From the NCBI GenBank assembly GCA_047967505.1, contig CM106540.1: 64,000 nt of DNA; one strand, 5' to 3'. Under the pieces are notes generated by a model. The model was not told where the DNA came from. It searched no databases and worked only from the letters and a program-made list of their open reading frames with translations. Numbering within the stretch: position 1 is the stretch's first letter; every line of letters starts with the position of its first letter. This document shows positions 19,400-30,957 of this stretch, one piece after another. This stretch comes from Dipteris shenzhenensis. Its lineage: Eukaryota; Polypodiophyta; Polypodiopsida; Gleicheniales. Both the position numbers and the translations under genes were made by a program.

Positions 19400-22031
19400 A
19401 TATGTAATGTGCTACTCCTCAGGATCAGCTCTCATGCTAATAGTCGCAAGTATGCTCTCGTGATCCTCCACTACAAGGTGCCATCGTGGAGTGGTCGCTT
19501 TGCGAGTGCGAACACGACTCAAAGTAATCTTGATCACAACAAAAAGATGAGAATACATGTCTGCCTCATGATCCACCATCTACTCCTGGAACTCAATATA
19601 ATGACCACACCTCTGTATCTGCTGAAAATAGTAGCCACCTACGATCATGCTATGAGCATTGAAGTGCATCCCATGCTCATCCACTGTATCCTCATTCAGC
19701 ACACTCTTCACATAGAGCATCGCAACAAATAATAATTCACACCCTCCTCATCGCCCTTCGAAGCAATGACCGTGAAGATATCACCAATACACAACATATC
19801 TGTCAGCTAGTCGTAATCTCTAGAGAAACTAAATCCCGCATCCTGATCATCATGTACCTCCTCCCAAGGCTAGAAGGGAGAAAGCACTCACCGTGCCCAT
19901 GGATCAGCCCATGGTATCATGGAGCACCCTCCCCAATCATCATCAATGCATGCGGAGCAAAAACATGCGAACCATCGAGAAAAGATCATGGGGTCAGACT
20001 CACCTATGCTCCTGATGGAATGGAAATCAAGAGTGCCAGACATTGAACAATAATCAAATGGCCTAGACCGATCAATACTCCCAATGTCCACACACCAAAC
20101 ATACTAGCTTACCACCCTATCATCACGCAACTGAAATGATGAGATAGCACTAGTGAATAAGTGCTGGTTGCACCACCACACCACATCATGTGCATCCTTG
20201 AAGCGATCGGCACTGTGATGCAACTAGTATTGATGCAAAGCATGCTTCATGCAAGCACTTGCACCATCATGCTCTCCCTTACCATGCCCTGTCTCGAAGT
20301 AGCTCCATGTGATACTCTTAGACAATGACGCGTGAGTTCATGGTGCTATCAATGCCATCCACATGAGCTTGTGCATGACGATAGCTAATGTGCACAAATA
20401 TAGCAACCTACAAAATGGCACAAAAAAAAAGCTATTGAAATAATTCAATATAATGAGGCCATAAAAAAACCGATAACTCAATCACATGTCACCTATTTGG
20501 AGAAATAATACTCTGATTGGACCTCATGTTGTGGTGCAAAGGTATGATTCTCCACAAAGTCCACCACTGAGGCAACCACCCCTATAGGAAATGTGCTCAA
20601 ACATGCATGGAACTGACGATCCTCCCACTTTGCAGTGTGCGAGTGGCGTATGTAGTGGTATAGCTTCCCTTGGAAACTATCAATGAATACAACACGTGGA
20701 GTCTCCTTCCCCACAAGCTGCAACCTCCTCGGCTATGCACCACCATCTAATGTCAGGGTATTGTAGTACTCATACTGCTGCCAACGAACCATCTGCACGT
20801 CACAAGTATCTAGTGCAACTCATGGCACTCTGACAAAGTCACCACACAAAGAACACCTACCTTCCACACAATCAAGGGAGTGGAATAAAGCATCACCATC
20901 TCGTGTATACAATATGGAATGAATGAAGGCATGAGGGCTAGTAGGAACCACTCCCCTATGACCATCAAGGGAATGGAATACGTCATACATCAATCCAAAA
21001 TCCACATTGTGGTGACAACAGCATGTGTCACGCTCCTCAGAGCATCGCACAAACCATGGCCCACATCACTCAAATGACCTCTACCCAATCCTGAACTCCG
21101 GGTGTGCCTCTACAAACTGAGTGTACAACTCAATCTTGGTACACTCCAAAAAACATGCACCATGCTCAATGTACACACCGCATGACACCCTCTTTTGCAA
21201 TGCCTTCTTGAACACCGGGGATGCTCTACAATGCTCCTCCCAAAACTGTTGTATGAAGGACCTAGTGGAATCATCCAATAATCGATCGCTGCTGTGAGGT
21301 GCATGACCACTCGAAGCCCAAAGAGCATCAGTTTCACTATTCTCTAGACTCTGCCTCCTAATCATGCCTGCTCGCAATGTGCGCGGTGCAATTTGAAGAA
21401 GACTTGAAGTGGTACACACATGGCCTGTCATTTAAGGTCTACTAATGGAAACCACAATAGCATGACGTGCTGCCAAGGCATCAGTGGAGTTCCTATTCTT
21501 AATAGAAGCATAAGAATGTCGAACACTGCTAAGGACCTCGCTACATACAACCCTATCTCTATGTGCACCAAGACTAGCAAGCCTCCTACACTCTACCAAG
21601 TCAAGGTGATGAATCAGGGACATGAGAAGAGCAGATTGCAAAGTTGGCATAATGTCACTAAAAAAAGACTGCACAATCTTGCTAGTTTGACAATGGATAG
21701 TGGACTTCGGCAAGTTGCATCGTGAAGCAACACTGCTGCTGCAAGGTGGGGCAAGGGGATCAATGGGAGATGGTAGGGTGGAGGGGGGAAGGGAGGCACC
21801 GAGGGGAAGGGGGGGAGGGGGAGGGGGGAGGGTGGAGGGGGAAGAGGTAGTGGTGGAGGGAAAAATGTCAGTGGCTAGGGGAAGGGGGGGAGGCTGGAGG
21901 TAGGGGAGCGCATGAGGATGTGGAGGGGGGGATAATGGAGGTGGGGGTGGGGGGTGGGGGTAGAGGTGGAGGTGGAGGTGGATCGGTGGTGGTAGCATGA
22001 GCTCTAGCTCTAGAGGCTCTCTTGCACTCAC
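19400..22031 (-). pseudogene. Decayed copy of an uncharacterised transposase-like gene
   Basis: Minus strand. A Pro-rich N-terminus (from about 22,031, encoded by a C-rich low-complexity run) precedes conserved-looking blocks: a Ser/Arg-rich region, VFKKALQKRVSCGVYIEH (near 21,200), WFVRCSEERDTCCCHH (near 21,040), then C-x2-C pairs, WEDRQFHACLSTFPIG...VVDFVENHTF...HEVQSEYY (20,640-20,500), GHGKGEHDGASACMKHAL (near 20,270) and a C-terminal GGYYFQQIQ block (near 19,630). This order resembles a repetitive family in plants, algae and oomycetes known to me only as uncharacterised proteins, with a 'VVDFAENYSF...NEIQS...GHGKGEWDGAGA' pattern that looks like an RNase H-fold nuclease. From 22,031 to 20,493 the frame is kept throughout but carries stops at about 21,432, 21,081, 21,066 and 20,820, plus one before 20,723. 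It is non-functional. The assignment rests on memory of the motif series. Confidence 0.5.
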
Positions 22032-22479
22032 GAGCCTTTTGCTTACACTCCTCGTTAACGAGATTTGGGGGGGTTTCCTACATCTTTCACATCTAATATC
22101 TACGGCTTTGAGAACCCATTCTCAATGAAAGTAGGATGGAAGGGGGATGGAAGGTGTGACAAAGTGATGGGGAGGCAAGAATGGGTGAAACGGAACCAAA
22201 ATGTGGTGTCTTATAGAAAGCATGCACTCATCCACTAGATTGCTCGGAGAAGGTGCTAAGATTGAAAATAAGTGTCTATTAAAATTTAGTAAATTGATTT
22301 TAAAAAAAAACTAATTTTTGTGGTCTATTGAAATAAGTTGATTATAATCATATTATATATACATGGAATCCAATGTTATTTTTGAATATTTTCATTGTTT
22401 GATTTTATTTCAATTTAATATTCACATAACATATGTGCCTATCTTGATTAATATTTTTGTTAATGCAATTTGAGAATAA
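22032..22479. other. AT-rich spacer
   Basis: No coding or repeat structure recognised apart from AT richness. It lies upstream of the transposase-like pseudogene on its coding strand. Confidence 0.5.
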
Positions 22480-22950
22480 CCTATGTGATAAACCATAATA
22501 ATTTGATTATTTTGCAACTTTCAAATACCTCGATCGTGGTCATAAACCATGACAATTTGATTATTTGATAAGCCATGATAATTTTCCACTTTCAAATACC
22601 TTGATAGTGGTATTTGCCATGCCTCTATGTTAAAAATTAAAGCATTGATTATTTGATAAAGCATGATAATTTGCCACTTTCAAATACCTCTATTGTGGTA
22701 TTTGCCATGTCTCTATGTTAAAATTCAAGCGTTGATTATTTGATAAACCATAATAATTTTCCATTTCCAAAAACCTCGATCGTGGTATTCTATGTTTAAA
22801 ATTGAAGTGTTGATTACTTGATAAACCATGATGATTTGCCACTTCCAAAAACCTCAATCATGGTATTTGCTATGTTTAAAATTCAATCATTCAAAATACC
22901 TTGATTGAGGTAATTGCCATGCCTCCATGCCTCCATGTTTAAAATTCAAA
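22480..22950 (+). repeat. ~80-88-bp minisatellite, five units
   Basis: GATAAACCATAATAATTT-like starts lie at 22487, 22567, 22655, 22742 and 22820. Each is followed by CACTTTCAAATACCTCGAT.GTGGTATTTGCCATG and TCTATGTTAAAATTCAA. Divergence between units is moderate. The array ends about 110 bp before the LTR of copia copy A. Confidence 0.8.
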
Positions 22951-23055
22951 AAGTTTCACACACTCAAATCACATGCATGTATAACTTCACCATGCATGTT
23001 GATGATGGGGCTCGCCATCATCATGATGTGTATACATGTGGCTAATGTGGCACCA

Positions 23056-23314
23056 TGTGACAAAATATGAAGAGGAGAGAGGAGAAGAGTGGAGATGAGG
23101 AGAGAGGGCACAGCTAGAGAGCACACCACAAATGACTAACTGTACACTAGATTTAGTTGAAAAAATAGAATATATACAAACCCATTTAGGGTTAGGGTTA
23201 GGGGATCTAACCCTTTCTGTTAGAGCACTCTATAAGGTTAGTGCTATGCACATATGATCGCGTGATGGTGCTATGCACACGTGATCACATGATGTTGAGT
23301 GTGAACTCTCAACA
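23056..23314 (-). repeat. 3' LTR of copia copy A
   Basis: About 259 bp, bounded on the minus strand by TGTTGAGAGTTCAC and TTTTGTCACA. It contains an AG-rich end, a TTTAGGGTTAGGGTTAGG telomere-like motif (near 23,190) and a ~27-bp tandem duplication (GTGCTATGCACA...GTGATG). The matching LTR lies at 57,484-57,720. The polypurine tract TCTTGAGGGAAGG abuts it at 23,315-23,327. Confidence 0.8.
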
Positions 23315-23447
23315 CCTTCCCTCAAGATCAACATCATGAAGTAGTAGGCCTTCCCTCAAGATGATGATTCTGGGGAATCGAAGAAGGACTGAGCATTACA
23401 TTCCATCACACTCCTTTAGTGGAAATGTCCTTCCTCTGTGTCACTAG

Positions 23448-24135
23448 TCAGTGTTTCTCGAATAGCTCTTTATCGAGTGGTTTGGTAAAGATGTCTGCAA
23501 CATTTTCTTTGCTATCACAATGCTGCAGTGTGATGTCACCAAGTAACACTCTTTCTCTGATGAAGTGCTCTCTGACATCAATGTGCTTTGTCCTGGAGTG
23601 ATATACTAGATTCTTGGCCAATGATTGGGCCGATTGATTATCACAGTATATTGTTGTTGGCTTTGACTCATCAAAGTAATCTGTTTCTAATGATAGTCTT
23701 CTCAGCCATATAGCCTCACATGCACCTGTAGTGAGTGCTCTATATTTTGCTTTAGTCAAAGACAAAGAAACAGTTGGTTGTTTGTTTGACAACCATGATA
23801 TAGCACCTTGACCAAGGAAAAATGCATATCCCTGTGTTGATCTCCTGGTCTCATGATCTCTGGCATAGTCACTGTCATAGTATCCATGCAACCATGGATG
23901 ACTTCCTCTATATTCTATCCCAAACTGTCTTGTACCTCTGATGTATCTCAAGACTCTTTTGGCTGCATTCCAATGAGACTGTTTTGGATTTTCCATAAAC
24001 TATGCTTGGTGAGCTTACTGCATAACAAATATCTAGCCGTGTGATTGTCACATATATAAGAGATCTGATGAGCTGCTTGTAGTATCTGTCATTGACTGCA
24101 GGCTTTTCTGAATCTTTAGTAAGTTTCAAACTCTA
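23448..24135 (-). pseudogene. Copia A RNase H and RT tail
   Basis: The open piece at 23,448-23,996 has the copia RNase H series: YDSDYARD, the [15 protein letters not shown] region, IYCDNQSAQSLAKN, HSRTKHIDVREHF and ADIFTKPL. The catalytic Glu of the usual STEAEY motif is Lys here (TKAKY), a GAA-to-AAA change, so the enzyme would be inactive. A frameshift separates it from the upstream RT tail (24,000-24,130). It is translated as part of the pol polyprotein in intact relatives. Confidence 0.8.
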
Positions 24136-24137
24136 TT

Positions 24138-25000
24138 CCATGGGAGTGGCTACAATCTTGCAATCTGCCATATGAAACTTCTTCAGGAGATTGTCTCAAC
24201 ATACTTGAGTTGACTCATGAATGTGCTATCTGAATCTCTCTAGAACTCAATTCCAAGACAATAGTGCATAAGTCCAAGATCTTTCATATCGAACTCTGCA
24301 GATAAGTCTTGTTTCAATTTTCTGATGAAGCTATCCTTGCTTCCTGTCACAATCAGATCATCTTCATACAAAAGTGCAATAGTAATGTCTTCCCCTTGAA
24401 CTTTGTAGTAGAGAGTATGATTTGCATTGGACTTCATGTATCCCAGATCAGTAAAATACTTGTCGATTCTATTGTACCAACTTTTGGGTGCTTGCTTTCA
24501 GCCGTAGAGACTTTTCTTGAGATGACAAACCTTATTCTCCTTTCCTGGTTCAACATAACCTACTGGTTGTTGCATGTAGACTTCCTCAGCTAGATAACGT
24601 CCATTGAGAAATGCATTCTTAACATCGAGTTGATACACATTCCATCTGCTGAGTGTCGCTAGTGATATCAAGAACTGTATGGAATCCATCTTTGCTACTG
24701 GAGCATAAGTCTCATCATAGTCCTGACCATATCGTTGTTAAATCCTTTTGCAACTAGTCTGGCTTTGTATCTTTGAATACTGCCATCTGGATTGTACTTC
24801 ACTTTGTATACCCATTTGTTTGCTATGGCCTTCTTTCCTGGTGGAAGGTCACATAATTCCCAAGTATTATTCTTATACAAAGCATCCATTTCTTCATTCA
24901 TAGCAGTTTGCCATTCTGGCTTGTCTACTGCATCTTCGAAGTACACTGGCTCTTCTGTAGCCATGATGGTAGTCATAAGAGGATAGTTGGTGGTTTCCAC
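24138..25000 (-). pseudogene. Copia A reverse transcriptase remnant
   Basis: METTNYPLMTT...W..AMNEEMDALYKNNTWEL and KWVYKVKYNPDGSIQRYKARLVAKGF mark the RT start. [10 protein letters not shown] and a C-terminal MKDLGLMHYCLGIEF follow in other frames. The catalytic YVDD motif seen in copies B and C reads YEDD here. Frameshifts lie near 24,715 and 24,500, and the frame breaks again near 24,440. Confidence 0.8.
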
Positions 25001-25075
25001 CTAAATTGCTTTGCCTTTCTAAGCATATGTCAATCTGGCTAGTGGTCTACTTTCCTTAATAGACCGTCTGAGCTG

Positions 25076-26080
25076 CTATGGCTCTGTTTGGGGTGTTGTT
25101 AGTAATTCTTGCTCTTCTTTTGTAGATGACTGTGAAGTCGATGCTTCTATCTCTTCTGTAGGTGAGGTTTTCCATTCTGATTCCTCATCAAAGATTACAT
25201 CTCTAGAGATAATGACTTTGCGGTTGATGGGATCATACAATTTGTATGCTTTGCTTTCTTCACTGTAGCCAACCATGATGCATTTGCGTGACTTCGCATC
25301 CAATTTCCTACAATGATCATCATGTATGTGGGCATATGCTATGCAACCAAATATGCGGAGATGCCCAATGTGTGGCTTGTGTCCAGTGAATGCTTCATAA
25401 GGAGTCATACCTTGTATCGGTTTAGTAGGAAGCCGATTAAGCAAATAGTTTGCAATGGCTATTGCTTCTATCCAATATTGATTCGGAAGATGCTTCTCAC
25501 TAAGAATTGCTCTAGCACTGTCTGCTAAAGTCCCATTCTTCCTTTCTGCTCTAGCATTCTACTGAGGAGTATCTGCACATGTGAATTGTCTTCAAATGCC
25601 GTGACTTCTGCAAAGTTCATGAATGCTGAAGACAAGTATTCACCTCCTCTATCTAATCTCATGACTTTGATCTTTCTGCCTGTTTGGTTTTCTACCATGG
25701 CTTTGAATTCTTGAAATCTGAAAAACACTTTAGATTTCTCTTTCAAAAAGTAGACCCAACAATATTTGTTGTAGTCGTCAATGAAAGTCAAGTAGTAAAG
25801 TGAACCATTGATGCTGCGGGTTTGGGTGTAACCCCATACATGTGTATGTATCAAATCAAGAATTCCTCGTACACAAGAGGTACTTCTGACAAAGTTGGTT
25901 CGCTTTTGTTTGCCAAAGCAGCATGCTTCACAAACTTTTCCAAGAAACTATAGTTTCAGAATCCCAATTTCCATATTCTGATTCCTGAGATCTAACAAGT
26001 ACTTAAAATTGACATGACCATATCTCTTGTGCCATTTTGCAAATAGTGGCATCTATTGCGGTTGAACTGACATGGCATGC
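25076..26080 (-). pseudogene. Copia A integrase remnant
   Basis: Pieces at 25,525-25,854 and 25,076-25,444 carry the integrase core (YYLTFIDDYNKYCW, MRLDRGGEYLSSAFM) and the GKKPH-type segment after it (KPHIGHLRIFGCIAYAH). The first catalytic Asp of the D,D35E triad (in the usual H-S/T-D-V-W motif) appears to be His here (HTHVWG). The zinc-binding HHCC region lies just upstream at 25,855-26,040, in broken frames. Confidence 0.75.
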
Positions 26081-26446
26081 TTATCTGGTACTATATAAGC
26101 ATCCTTCCTTGACACCTTTTGCTACTAGTTGACATCTTTTGGATTTGTCTCTGATAGTGCATTCATCACCGTCGAAGATGACTTTGTAATTGTGTTCCAT
26201 CATTTGACCTACTGAAAAAAGCTTATTGCTGAGCTTCGGAATATAGAGCACATCTTTCACTAATCCTTTCGTACTTGTGAAATTGTTCATAGGGATAACA
26301 CATGTCCCTTGAACCGGATGTGGTGTATTGTCTGTTGTGTAGATGACATTTTTTTGTTCTAATGGCTTCATTTCTTTGAACCATTCCTGATGATTTGTCA
26401 TGTGAGATGATTCACCACTGTCGATGTACCAAGGATCCTGTTCCAC
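26081..26446 (-). pseudogene. Copia A protease and pre-integrase region
   Basis: 121 open codons. WYIDSGESSHMTNH is the aspartic protease active-site loop; the family usually has DSGAS, so Ala is replaced by Glu next to the catalytic Asp-Ser-Gly. PKLSNKLFSVGQMMEHN and the CTIRDKSKRCQL strand are typical of the segment between protease and integrase. An in-frame stop separates it from the nucleocapsid upstream. Confidence 0.8.
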
Positions 26447-26455
26447 TTGGTTGAC

Positions 26456-27615
26456 TTAATGGCTGTAATCCTCTTTGGGATTGAAATTAGTGTCTAGGTA
26501 CACTGTATCAGTTTGATGCATTTCCTTGCTTGCAAGAAACATATTTCCATGTTCATTTGCAAAATGACTGTGACTAGAATGTCCACCAATGATGATTTCC
26601 TTTGCCTCGGGAATTCCCCCATTACTGCTAGATTGACTGCCTTGGTTGTATTGCTTCTTGCGGCAATCTCTTTCATAGTGTCCAAACATGTAACAGTAGT
26701 TGCATTGGATGTTTGACACATTGGTGGATGCATTCCCTCATCCTTGGAATTTTCCTCGGTTGGAATGATTTCCTCTTTGATGATTCTGATGTTGCTGAGG
26801 ATGATGCTGATGCTGATTCTGATTTTGTTAATGATGACCACTTTTTTGATATGATCTACCTCTGCCTTTGCCTCTGCCTCTGCTTTGGTCTAAAGCTATG
26901 AATGCCTGATCATTAGAATGACATTTTTGTGCTTAAATAGCTTGAGTTTTGAGTTCTTCACCAAGTAGGACTGATTGAAGTTCCTCTAGCATCAGAATTT
27001 GCTGTTAGATGGCAATACTCTAGACTAGATTCGTGTATCCCTCTCCTAGTCCATTCAGAATGACTTGAACCATCTCTGCGGGGTTCATAGTCTCTCTTGT
27101 TGCTGCAAGTTGATTGCTGTTGTCTTTTATGCGAAGTACATAAGCATGACCGGTTTTGCTGCTGTTGCAGAAACTTTGGTTAATCTAGTTTCTTAGTGTG
27201 AGAATCTTGGATGTGTTCTTGGACTCGTAGAGAGCTGCGAACATATCCCATGCTTCTTTTGATGTCTTGACTATGTTGAGTTGTCCTAGCATGACATCTT
27301 GCACATTCTGCTTAATCAGGTGATAGGCATACTTGTCTTTCTCATCCCATTCTGCTGAGCTCGGGCAATGGCAGGATCTGCTACTGGTGCAAAAACTATT
27401 TGTGTAGTTGTAGATCTCGTTGTTGGTGTTGTGACAACAGGTGGAGTAGAGGTACTGGTGGGTAGATCGTTCAATGGTCTAGGTGTAGACCCATCGACAT
27501 ACTCCCATTTGTCCTGAAGTACAAGAATGGTCTCCATTCGATATTTCCATGTACCATAATTGGAGTTGTCTAACTTAGTAGATGCCTCCAGATTGAGGTT
27601 GCTAGGTGTAGACAT
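26456..27615 (-). pseudogene. Copia A gag with CCHC zinc knuckle
   Basis: ATG at 27,615 (MSTPSNLNLEA), then LDNSNYGTWKYRM, typical of the copia gag (retrotran_gag) N-terminus. Several stops and a frameshift follow between 27,316 and 26,840. A Gln/His-rich linker precedes CNYCYMFGHYERDC (near 26,700), an intact CX2CX4HX4C knuckle that binds nucleic acid. Of the three family 1 copies here, only this one has the gag start. Confidence 0.8.
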
Positions 27616-28230
27616 GGTGTAAGAAATGTACTCAAAAGTGTTGTGAAAATCTCTGTATGAATCAACTGCAAATACACTGACTGTACCAAGTGAAATCTCT
27701 AAACCATTGGTGAAGATAGAACTGCAATATATAAAATTTGATTTGTATTACAAGGCTTGTGGCAATGATGCTGGGAATAGCCAAGAGGCTTTACAAGGCT
27801 AAAATGATGTGCACGATGCCATGAGATACCTGAACAGGCTTTACAATGGTGGCATGTGTGTGTGAAATCAAGTGATATCTGCCCACTGAAACAATCTGCA
27901 ATGCCTCTATACTCTCTGATGATGAACGTAAGGTTTTAGGTAATGTAATGATGTGAAACCGTATGTGAGCATATGGACTGACTCTGAGTAGGTCCTAGTC
28001 GAGAATTTCGAGCATGGCTTAGATTGGCAACTTGGGGAAATTCAAAGCGTCCCCTTTATGGCGATCTAGTCTACTCTGATCTAGATCTATACCAACCATC
28101 AATCGATGAAAGAACAACAAATAATTCCTTTTCTTTTGTTCTTTTTAAGTGCTGGGTTAGATGCGTCGATGTAGAGGCAAATGTGTGTGAAGGAAGTGGT
28201 TTTGTTGGCAAGGCTCAAAATAGCCAAATT

Positions 28231-29765
28231 GGACTTCTTGGCTCTATGGTGTAATTTACGACAATGTCAACAACATGAACCTAACAGCTATGAGATATGA
28301 ATTTTTGAATTATAGTGAATGACCATGGTTTCCCTTCTTCATCCATGCAAATCACCAAATTGGACTTCCTTTTGCAGTGCACCTACCCCTTCCCTTCTTA
28401 CCCTTGCCCCATGCCCTTTCCCTTTGCCCCTGCCGACTCCCCCCACCAAACAATCGTAGTGAGGCCTCAAATGTTCAAAAATTGAAAAAAACAAAAGGAA
28501 AAATGGCATTCTAGCAAGCTTGACGTTGTGGATTATGACATGCACTCATCTTTAACATGTTCTATTGGCCCCAGTGTAAGGAAGTGCATAGAAAAGATGG
28601 TAATGAAAAATGATACATAATATTGAATTTGTTCTAAGAGGATTGCATATGCCACTAAAACATGAACGGATAACAATTCAAATGGAAAATGGACTTATGT
28701 AGGCTACTAGCCTCAATGATGATTATGAAAGGAGTGTGCATCATTAGTTTTTGCATGTAGCATGAGTTAGGCATCCAAATAAATATTAAACTTGCAACTT
28801 GACACACTAAATACTATGAGGAGAGGGTTATATTTGCCTATATGCCTTTATCTTTCTACATTGATAGCTATTCACTATTTGTTCATACTAAAATACATTA
28901 TTGTGCCCATACCAAAACCTTTAAAAAGTTAAAAGTATGATATATTTTTAAAATATTACTCAAGTTAGAGGCTTGATGACCAATGAAGGTGCAATATACT
29001 TTAGTTTATATAATATGTTTCAATAATAAAATGGTAATATGTGATAAAGTGATTGGATCATTATACCTACTTTTTCTTATTTTAGTGATGATGGAAGAAT
29101 GAAGACAAAGATGCAAGGCCATTATACTTTGAAAGTGTTTGCATAATTTTCTAAAAGTATTTTATCAGCTACTTGTTGCTAAGTTTGAAATTCAAGATCT
29201 TGATAGCTCATAGTCACACCGACCTCTATAAAATTTGAAACCATTTTCTCATTGAAAGGCTAGGCTTAAGAGAGAGAAAACACATCCTATGGTTCACATA
29301 TATGGTGTAATTGTAAGGGATAGTACATTTTGTAATTATATGTGCAAAGAAAAATGTGTTCCAAACAAGAAAGAAGGCCTAAAATACTCTTGTAAATATG
29401 AATAAGGATTACTTTTTATAAACTAAAAAGAGACAATCGAAACCATTGGTATAATTAATATGACCACCTAGTGACATTGTGGTGATACAATTCATATTAT
29501 GATTGATGGAACCTATAACCTCCTAGTCTCAAATCATGATCCCAACCTATTCACTCGTGCTTATGTAATTTAAACTATCGACCACCATTATTTTGTATAT
29601 CCTTGTAAAGTAACTCAAATTCTTTATTTAAATATGTTGAATGTGACGCTTGCAATGCGTTTGAAGCATATGGTGTAGTGCTTGTGGAGAGAACTAATAT
29701 ACTGTAGTGTGTGTTTGCTTGTGTGTTACACGTATCTTTGTGCACACATGTGTGTGGAAGGGGGG

Positions 29766-29805
<40 letters not shown>

Positions 29806-30262
29806 TGGATATTAGATCCTAGGCTTAAAAGTAGCACAAATGCGCCATATTTACAATGTTTCAAAATAATAAATCACATGTATACGAATTATACCATGTT
29901 TCAAAATAATAAACGTTTAGTGCATTACACACGCTTGTGATAAGTTGGCCCCTGGTCTACTATAACTTGATTATGCACGGAGAAGTACAAATGACAAAGA
30001 TACAGGCTTAGCACTTAAGAAGAAATGCAACATGCGAGCATCTCATTGGGAGTCGCAGCTAAATTCCTTACTATATGGAAAACATCTGGAGGCTATGAAA
30101 GAATTAAGTCAGCTGAGGATTTAAATCACGTAAGGTTTTTTGCTCAGGATTGGGAGTTCTGAAACTCACGAATAAGATTGCGGGTCTAGGTATCTATACA
30201 TATCGTCCCTCAATACACATAGAGCCTTTATACACGCGCGCGCGACAAAGAAAGTTAAACAT
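28231..30262. other. AT-rich intergenic with an AG microsatellite
   Basis: No gene supported. A G9-then-(AG)n run lies at about 29,760-29,803. A short duplication (TTTCAAAATAATAAA near 29,859 and 29,898) follows. Downstream of the VQ gene there is a (CG)5 run near 30,236. I saw no clear polyadenylation signal. Confidence 0.6.
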
Positions 30263-30847
30263 TTACATGGCAGAGGAATCTACTTCGTCCCAAAAAGAGT
30301 TTTCCCATTGATACTCAATGGGAGCTGGCAGCTGCTTCTCATCCACCACGTCCATCAGAGCTGGTAAACTAGTTAGATCCCAGAGAAAGAGCTCTGGATT
30401 CTCTTCCGCTCCGTTTTGACCATACATCCTATTGCATTTATCGGAAGGAGAACCTGCGCATTGACTCACTTGTACTGGATCCAATGTAGAATCGTTAACT
30501 ATCATAGTTCTGGGAGCAGGTAGGAGCTCCTCATGCGGCGACAACCAATCATAAGCTACAGCTTTCACGTCGGGTTTTGTTGTTGGAGAAAGATCACCTC
30601 TTGAATTCCTTGCTTGCGACCTCATCGCCGTGCTGTTTGGGATGTCAGAAGTGCGCGTCCGGCCTGTCAAACCTTGAACGACCGAACGGAAATCTTCTTG
30701 GGTGGTCTCGACAAAGAGCGGGGGCACCGTATGAACAATGGTGATGCAGAGCGGTTTTCTCATGCAATCCGGTGGCGGTTGTATGGGTTGATCTTTGGAG
30801 GAAGCAGCTTCTACACCAGCAGCTGCAGGAGAAGAAGCAATCTTCAT
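30263..30847 (-). CDS. VQ-motif protein
   Basis: 194 residues from the ATG at 30,847 to the TAA at 30,263-30,265, with no intron, as is usual for VQ genes. Residues 53-62 read FRSVVQGLTG, an exact FxxxVQxLTG motif, preceded by PPLFVETTQED, a common VQ context. VQ proteins are nuclear cofactors that bind group I/IIc WRKY factors or MAP kinases in defence and development. The N-terminus is Ala/Ser/Pro-rich. After the motif comes a Ser/Thr/Arg-rich stretch and an acidic C-terminus rich in Trp and Phe (WENSFWDEVDSS). The frame is open a further 49 codons upstream, but that part is hydrophobic and overlaps the TATA box, so I start at MKIASS. No stops or frameshifts; it is the most credible intact host gene in the window. 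Confidence 0.85.
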   Translation of the reverse strand: MKIASSPAAAGVEAASSKDQPIQPPPDCMRKPLCITIVHTVPPLFVETTQEDFRSVVQGLTGRTRTSDIPNSTAMRSQARNSRGDLSPTTKPDVKAVAYDWLSPHEELLPAPRTMIVNDSTLDPVQVSQCAGSPSDKCNRMYGQNGAEENPELFLWDLTSLPALMDVVDEKQLPAPIEYQWENSFWDEVDSSAM

Positions 30848-30936
30848 GCTGTGTAATATAAGCGTACCGAGCACAATACTTTTACGGAATAGCAAAAATG
30901 CTAGCTCCACATAGTTACAGACAAGGCAGCAGACGC

Positions 30937-30957
30937 AATATATATAAATCATTGGCA
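30937..30957 (-). promoter_or_regulatory. TATA box and CCAAT for the VQ gene
   Basis: On the minus strand GCCAATGATTTATATATATT lies about 90-110 bp upstream of the ATG at 30,847. The TTTATATATATT core is a good TATA box at the expected distance for a short 5' leader. The CCAAT is too close to the TATA box to be a classical CAAT element. Confidence 0.5.

Larger units (their letters stand above)
23056..28230 (-). mobile_element. Ty1/copia retrotransposon, family 1 copy A
   Basis: Minus-strand order from 28.2 to 23.06 kb: leader, gag, CCHC knuckle, protease, integrase, RT, RNase H, polypurine tract and 3' LTR. The order protease-integrase-RT-RNase H is diagnostic of Ty1/copia (Pseudoviridae type). 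The 3' LTR starts TGTTGAGAGTTCAC and matches that of copy C. No 5' LTR or primer-binding site could be found to the right, so the 5' end is missing or replaced. The leader (27,616-28,230) is partly shared with copy B (45,700-46,110). All genes are broken by stops or frameshifts, and several key residues are changed. Confidence 0.9.
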
